DNA from: Fusobacteriota bacterium
GTDB lineage: Bacteria > Fusobacteriota > Fusobacteriia > Fusobacteriales > Fusobacteriaceae
Length of the DNA stretch: 11,005 bases
Assembly: GCA_023389595.1 (NCBI GenBank)
Contig: JAEWEF010000062.1
Span: 1-11,005 of the forward strand
Direction of reading: 5' to 3'
Shown here: positions 6,885 through 11,005 of the stretch, in pieces
Position numbering within the stretch: the first letter of the stretch is position 1
Layout: the number at the start of each line of letters is the position of its first letter
Translations under genes and position numbers: made by a program
The notes under the pieces: model-generated
The model's database searches: none
What the model was told of the DNA's origin: nothing
The model's input: only the letters and a program-made list of their open reading frames with translations

Positions 6885-8385
6885 ATAATTTCACTTCTTT
6901 TTTCCAAACGATAACGTCATATATATCAACAAATCTGTACGGAGATGCTAATCTGGAATATAAATTTTTCCAAATTTTTTCAAATGTTGGATGATCACAT
7001 TTAGAAAGTTGACTTATAATATTTTGACAATAAACTATATTAGATTTATTTTTTTTCAAAACTGAAATAATTAATGTTTTGTATCTATCTATCGTACCTC
7101 TTTCAAGTTTTTTGTTTTCCAATAAATCTGCTATAAAATTATTCTCTTTAATTTGTTTCTCGTAAATAATCTTTCTTATTACTGACGAAATATAATTAAT
7201 ATTTATTTCTTCTGTAAAATTACCACTACTGTCAAAAAACGGTATAAAAGCTATTTCAGAATGACTTTTTGAAAACGACTTATATATTAATTGTATGTTA
7301 TCTACTATATTTTTTACTTTATATTTTTTTTCTCTCAATCCCTTTTCAACCATTAAACAGGTTCCGAAATGATTGAATAAGGAGTTAGTAAGATCCGTAT
7401 CATTACCATAATTGATAATGCGTTTAGAGCAGTAATTTTTAGATTTTATTTTTTTTGTAGCATTTATATAAAAATCTATATCTCTATTAACATTATCTTT
7501 TTGTAAAACAAATTTAATTTTTTCATCATCTATAAGTGGATTTCTTGATGTAGTTTTATCGAAAGATTTTATCAAAGTTTTCAAATTTGATCTTAAAAAA
7601 TAATTGTTATTAAACCATGTTTCTACATCTATATCAGATTCAATATAATTATTTTTTTTATTTGGTAGATTAGCAATTTCTCTAGATAAAAACAATTTAT
7701 ATTTTTCAAAAAATTCCAGATAATTATTTTTTTTAATTTCTTCATATTCACTAAAAATATCTTCAAACTTCAAAAAATCATCTATGCTAAAAATATCATC
7801 TCTATTAATACCTACTGCGTTAAAAGTATAAGTTTCAGGTACATACCCATCTTTTACACTAGTTATTACAGAAACATACTGAGCTATTCCTCCACCAAGA
7901 GAATGACCTACTAATATTAATTTTTCTCTGTCTATTTTAAATTCGTTTAGTACTTTTTTATAAGTTGAAAGTCCATCTTGAAATTGATAAGGTATTTTTC
8001 CTATACCGTAGACTAAATCTGTTTTTATGAAATCGTTATACGCATCTTCTATAGGTGCTATTTCGCTACCTCTAAATGATAGAAGATATTTATCTGAAAC
8101 ATTATCTTTTAATAACAAAGCACAATAACCTGTTTTTTTTATTTTTTTATTTTTTTGAACATGAGTTCTATTATCAGTATATATAACCGTTAAATCTTTG
8201 TACTCTTTTTCGAAAAATTTTATAGCATATTTTTTATCTGTTTTAAACATATCTATAAAATCTCTTTTCATATCGTTTTTTCTTCCGTCATCTATCATAA
8301 CTTCATAAACGCTTCTACCAGTGTCGCTACTATTAAAATTCAAATATGACAAAAAAGAAGATATCATTAATTTTTTCGGTGTCAT
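6883..8385 (-). CDS. Class-3-lipase-like alpha/beta hydrolase with an uncharacterised C-terminal region
   Basis: This is a predicted serine hydrolase of 500 residues. The nucleophile elbow is GHSLGGG (160-166, S162), preceded by LLSFRGSE (101-108), the FRG oxyanion-type segment of class-3 lipases, and followed by ETYTFNAVG, matching the TFGAP region. Further on, YGNDTDLTNSLFNHFG (326-341) and KSHSEIAF (373-380) resemble the Asp- and His-bearing stretches of the Mbeg1/DUF2974-type lipase group, so the triad may be S162, D329 or D331, and H375; this is inference. The insert at about 200-310 and the C-terminal 120 residues (charged, helical-looking) match nothing I recognise. No signal peptide or membrane helix is seen, so it appears cytoplasmic. 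AAGGAGT touches the stop of the DgkA-PAP2 gene, 12 bases upstream, so it is the last gene of that operon and may act on glycerolipids. Substrate unknown. Confidence 0.75.
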   Translation of the reverse strand: MTPKKLMISSFLSYLNFNSSDTGRSVYEVMIDDGRKNDMKRDFIDMFKTDKKYAIKFFEKEYKDLTVIYTDNRTHVQKNKKIKKTGYCALLLKDNVSDKYLLSFRGSEIAPIEDAYNDFIKTDLVYGIGKIPYQFQDGLSTYKKVLNEFKIDREKLILVGHSLGGGIAQYVSVITSVKDGYVPETYTFNAVGINRDDIFSIDDFLKFEDIFSEYEEIKKNNYLEFFEKYKLFLSREIANLPNKKNNYIESDIDVETWFNNNYFLRSNLKTLIKSFDKTTSRNPLIDDEKIKFVLQKDNVNRDIDFYINATKKIKSKNYCSKRIINYGNDTDLTNSLFNHFGTCLMVEKGLREKKYKVKNIVDNIQLIYKSFSKSHSEIAFIPFFDSSGNFTEEININYISSVIRKIIYEKQIKENNFIADLLENKKLERGTIDRYKTLIISVLKKNKSNIVYCQNIISQLSKCDHPTFEKIWKNLYSRLASPYRFVDIYDVIVWKKEVKL

Positions 8386-8397
8386 TTATATACTCCT

Positions 8398-9108
8398 TTA
8401 AAAAATTAATATCAAAATCAAATATGTTACTCCAAGACCTAAAACAGATCCAGCTAATATTTCTTTTAAATTGTGTATTTTACCTTCTATTCTAGATTGT
8501 AACACTAATATAACTAAAACTAAACTTAAGAAGAAAACTTTTGCATCTCTTGCTAGATAATTTATAATCACAAATATACTAGATGAAACAGCTCCGTGTC
8601 CACTAGGGAATCCACCACTAGAAACTTTTTTGCTTCCAAAAAACTTTTTTAAAAAAACTATCAACACTATTAGAAAAACCAGTATAAAAACAACCAGATG
8701 TTGATAAGACATTCTAAAAGTTTCAAAAGTAAATTTTAAACTTAAATTTATTCTTTTCCAAAATACAAAATAAGAAACTATTATTAAATTAAAAACTGCA
8801 ACCAATACAGCTCCTGCAGCTATATCTTTAGCTTTTTTTGAAAGTTCATGATATTCCAAAGAATATCTATCTATACAAGATTCTATAGCTGTATTCAATA
8901 ATTCTGTTATCCATATCAAAACTACAGATATTAGCATAGAGATAAATTCCATTCTCTCTACTCTATAAAATAAACACAAAAACATAATAACAACAGAAAG
9001 AATAGCATATATTTTCATTTGTCTTTCAGAAATTATCGTTTCATATATACCATTAACTGCCTTTTCAAAACTTTCAATAACGTTTTTATTTTCCCATTTT
9101 TTACTCAT
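8398..9108 (-). CDS. Fused DgkA-type lipid kinase and PAP2 phosphatase
   Basis: This is a two-domain membrane protein of 236 residues. Residues 1 to about 115 are a DgkA domain (diacylglycerol or undecaprenol kinase): E28, TELLNTAIE (68-76, with E69, N72, E76) and KAKD (92-95, with K94, D95) keep the catalytic residues at the same numbers as E. coli DgkA. After further membrane helices, residues about 130-236 form a compact PAP2-type phosphatase domain with GGFPSGH (165-171) and SR-x5-H-x3-E (205-216), where the usual final Asp is Glu; the first PAP2 motif (K-x6-RP) is not clear. Such fusions are a recognised PAP2 subgroup of unresolved function. The ATG shares one base with the ybeY stop (TAATG), and AGGAGA 10-11 bases upstream supports the start. 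Gene order matches dgkA in the pgpH-ybeY-dgkA cluster. Undecaprenol is the likelier lipid if the host is Gram-positive; this is inference. Confidence 0.88.
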   Translation of the reverse strand: MSKKWENKNVIESFEKAVNGIYETIISERQMKIYAILSVVIMFLCLFYRVERMEFISMLISVVLIWITELLNTAIESCIDRYSLEYHELSKKAKDIAAGAVLVAVFNLIIVSYFVFWKRINLSLKFTFETFRMSYQHLVVFILVFLIVLIVFLKKFFGSKKVSSGGFPSGHGAVSSSIFVIINYLARDAKVFFLSLVLVILVLQSRIEGKIHNLKEILAGSVLGLGVTYLILILIF

Positions 9109-9599
9109 TACAAATTATCTCTCCTATAATTGAATTTTGTTAAAATCAATTCCTCTTTTTCTCTCATAATTTTTTTATCTTCTTCCGTCATATGATCATA
9201 TCCTATTAGATGTAAGATTCCATGAGTTATAATATAGAAGAATTCTCTTTCAAATGAATGACCGTATTCTAATCTTTGCTCTTCTATTCTATCCATAGAA
9301 ATTACTATATCTCCTAAAACATCATATGGTCCGATATCAAAATCTTCAGTTTCGTGATAAGCAAATGAGATAACATCCGTTACAGAATCCAAGCCTCTAT
9401 GTTCATTGTTTATCTTTTTTATATTTTCATTATTGGTAAACAAAAGTGAAATATATATAGGTTTTTCAGAAATTATCCCTTCGTTTATTAGAATTTCTTT
9501 TATATAATTTTCTAGATAATTTTCTTCTTCAAGATTTTCTAAAAAATCGTCAAATTTAGGATTAATTTCTTCGTAATTTTTTTCAATTATTATTTCCAT
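9108..9599 (-). CDS. ybeY: Endoribonuclease YbeY (16S rRNA maturation)
   Basis: YbeY is a zinc-dependent single-strand endoribonuclease needed for 16S rRNA 3'-end processing and ribosome quality control. The defining metal motif H-x3-H-x5-H is present as HGILHLIGYDH (H126, H130, H136), and the conserved HRGLDSVTDVISF block (67-79) corresponds to the family's R-x-x-D-x-x-TDVLSF element. The 163-residue length is normal; the N-terminal 40 residues are rich in Glu and Asn. The ATG lies 9 bases after the pgpH stop, with AGGGTGAT as the ribosome binding site running from the end of that stop codon. The next gene begins on its last base, so the three genes are almost certainly co-transcribed. The position directly after pgpH and before dgkA is the conserved Bacillota order, which supports the assignment. 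Confidence 0.96.
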   Translation of the reverse strand: MEIIIEKNYEEINPKFDDFLENLEEENYLENYIKEILINEGIISEKPIYISLLFTNNENIKKINNEHRGLDSVTDVISFAYHETEDFDIGPYDVLGDIVISMDRIEEQRLEYGHSFEREFFYIITHGILHLIGYDHMTEEDKKIMREKEELILTKFNYRRDNL

Positions 9600-9608
9600 A
9601 TTATCACC

Positions 9609-11005
9609 CTATTGTCCAGGATATTTTATCCTTTCGTGATATATAGCACCAAAAGTTTTTACGAATGAAGCTATTATTGTTTCTATTTCTTTGAAAGTTA
9701 TATTAGCATCAGATAGTTGATTATCTTTTATCTTAGCGTTAATAATCTTTCTTATCATTTGTTCTATTAGTATTGGATTTTTTATATCCATAGATCTAAC
9801 AGCTGCCTCTATAGAATCGGCAAGCATAATTACTGCAGATTCTTTAGACTGAGGTTTAGGTCCAGAATATCTAAATTCATCTTCTAAAATTGTATCATCT
9901 ATTTCTTTTGCCTTATTATAAAAATAAGCAAGTAAAGTTGTCCCTTGATGTTCAAACATAATATCTCTTATTTCTTTAGGAATTTGATATTCCTTTGCCA
10001 TTTCAGAACCGTCTTTTGTATGTGAAGTAATTATCATCTTACTCATAAATGGGCTAACATTATTATGTGGGTTTTCATCTAGTGGTCCTTGATTTTCTAT
10101 AAAAAATTTAGGCCTTTTACATTTTCCTATATCATGATAATAACACGCAACTCTTGCAAAAACTGAATTTCCTCCCAACTCTACTACCGCATTTTCTGAT
10201 AAAATAGCTACCATCATAGAATGTTGAAAAGTTCCTGGTGCTTCTATAGATAATTTTCTTAATAGTGGATGAGATAGATCACCTAATTCTATTAATCTAA
10301 ATATAGTTAGTATATTAAATGTTTTTTCAAAATAAGGTAAAATTGCAATAGTCAACATACCTGATATAAGTCCAGATATCAATATTTGTGAAAGTATAAA
10401 TGCCACTCCAAATCCTTCATTATTGCTGAAGAAATTAAATAGGAAATAAAATAGCATCCTTTGTACAGACAATTCTATACCTACAGCTATAATTCCAGAC
10501 CTTGTAGTTACTTTTTTAAGTAAATATCCTGCCATAACTAAAGATGTTGCATATGTAAAAAAGTATATCATATCAAATTCAACCAATGGCAATAGATAAC
10601 CTATTATACATAAAAATACATAACTACTAAATCTTGTTCTAGTTATAAATAATAATAAGAATAAAACTGTATCTAAAGGTATTACATATATCATCGATGT
10701 AGGAGTAAATCTAAATACTAAAAATACTGAAACTGTTATTAATAATATAGCATTATATGTTTTTTTATTTGCAAAATCTTTCATATAAAAACTTATTCCT
10801 ACAGTATAAAGCAATGCTGATATTAACAACATATAAGCAAGATTAAAAATAATAGCAATAATACTATTTTTATATGTATATATTTCAAGTTTATTTAATA
10901 TATCTATTTTTCTATCTGTTAATGTTTCTCCTGTTTTTGCTACTAATGTTCCAGCTTTTATTTCTATATACTGATCCTTAACTTGCGAAACTTTACCCTC
11001 TATAA
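9609..11005 (-). CDS. pgpH: Cyclic-di-AMP phosphodiesterase PgpH/YqfF, 7TM-HD family (5' partial)
   Basis: This is a membrane HD-domain hydrolase that degrades c-di-AMP (as shown for Listeria PgpH). The frame stays open from 10832 to the window edge, adding 57 residues (including EIKAGTLVAKTGETLTDRKI) that match the end of the extracellular 7TMR-HDED domain; the ATG at 10830-10832 is internal and the true start lies beyond the window. In order, the 464 visible residues show that domain's end, about seven membrane helices, then a cytoplasmic HD domain with EAPGTFQHSMMVA, YYHDIGKCKRPKFFIENQ (metal residues HD at 10131-10136), NPHNNVSP, EHQGTTL and the C-terminal YRYSGPKPQ-like and ADSIEAAVRS segments. 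All catalytic HD features look intact. It is the first visible gene of the pgpH-ybeY-dgkA-lipase run; phoH often precedes it in Bacillota and may lie outside the window. Confidence 0.94.
   Translation of the reverse strand, partial: IEGKVSQVKDQYIEIKAGTLVAKTGETLTDRKIDILNKLEIYTYKNSIIAIIFNLAYMLLISALLYTVGISFYMKDFANKKTYNAILLITVSVFLVFRFTPTSMIYVIPLDTVLFLLLFITRTRFSSYVFLCIIGYLLPLVEFDMIYFFTYATSLVMAGYLLKKVTTRSGIIAVGIELSVQRMLFYFLFNFFSNNEGFGVAFILSQILISGLISGMLTIAILPYFEKTFNILTIFRLIELGDLSHPLLRKLSIEAPGTFQHSMMVAILSENAVVELGGNSVFARVACYYHDIGKCKRPKFFIENQGPLDENPHNNVSPFMSKMIITSHTKDGSEMAKEYQIPKEIRDIMFEHQGTTLLAYFYNKAKEIDDTILEDEFRYSGPKPQSKESAVIMLADSIEAAVRSMDIKNPILIEQMIRKIINAKIKDNQLSDANITFKEIETIIASFVKTFGAIYHERIKYPGQ

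Noticed and set aside
10830..10832. ATG taken as the start of pgpH
   Set aside because: The frame is open for 57 more codons with homology to the 7TMR-HDED domain, and no good Shine-Dalgarno precedes this ATG.

Overview
The window is about 11 kb of strongly AT-rich bacterial DNA with tightly packed genes. Shine-Dalgarno sites are clear (AAGGAG-type) and intrinsic terminators have good T-tails. The standard genetic code applies: znuC ends in an isolated TGA and tryptophan is encoded by TGG, so this is not a UGA-Trp mollicute. The order pgpH-ybeY-dgkA, the lipoprotein-type ZnuA and the GH13/MalQ sequences suggest a low-GC anaerobe, either Bacillota (Tissierellia/Clostridia type) or Fusobacteriota. 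I cannot choose between these from sequence alone.

Layout. (1) 1-73, + strand: the last 24 codons of a FtsX/MacB-type ABC permease. It converges on the next operon across a bidirectional terminator (about 132-169). (2) 148-2577, - strand: a znuA-znuC-znuB operon for high-affinity zinc (or manganese) uptake. Its reading frames overlap, its promoter lies at 2614-2642, and ZnuA carries a very histidine-rich metal-binding loop. (3) 2675-3406, - strand: a HAD-IB phosphatase of unknown substrate, transcribed towards znuA. (4) 3407-3553: a divergent promoter region. (5) 3554-6846, + strand: a cytoplasmic GH13 alpha-glucan hydrolase followed 2 bases later by malQ, a two-gene alpha-glucan/maltodextrin operon closed by a second bidirectional terminator (6846-6884). 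(6) 6883 to beyond 11005, - strand: pgpH (c-di-AMP phosphodiesterase, N-terminus outside the window), ybeY (endoribonuclease), a fused DgkA kinase-PAP2 phosphatase, and a class-3-lipase-like alpha/beta hydrolase with a long uncharacterised C-terminal half.

How the genes work together. ZnuABC is one transporter. The GH13 enzyme and MalQ would jointly trim and rearrange linear and branched glucans in the cytoplasm. The pgpH-ybeY-dgkA order is a known Gram-positive core cluster. Here dgkA has gained a phosphatase domain and the operon ends in a predicted lipase, which suggests, by inference only, an expanded lipid-recycling function.

No tRNA, rRNA, CRISPR array, insertion sequence, phage gene or attachment site was seen. 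No stretch of more than 300 bases lacks a gene. I found no clear candidate for an entirely new multi-gene system. The least understood parts are the DgkA-PAP2 fusion with its lipase neighbour, and a 7-bp tandem repeat next to the znu promoter.
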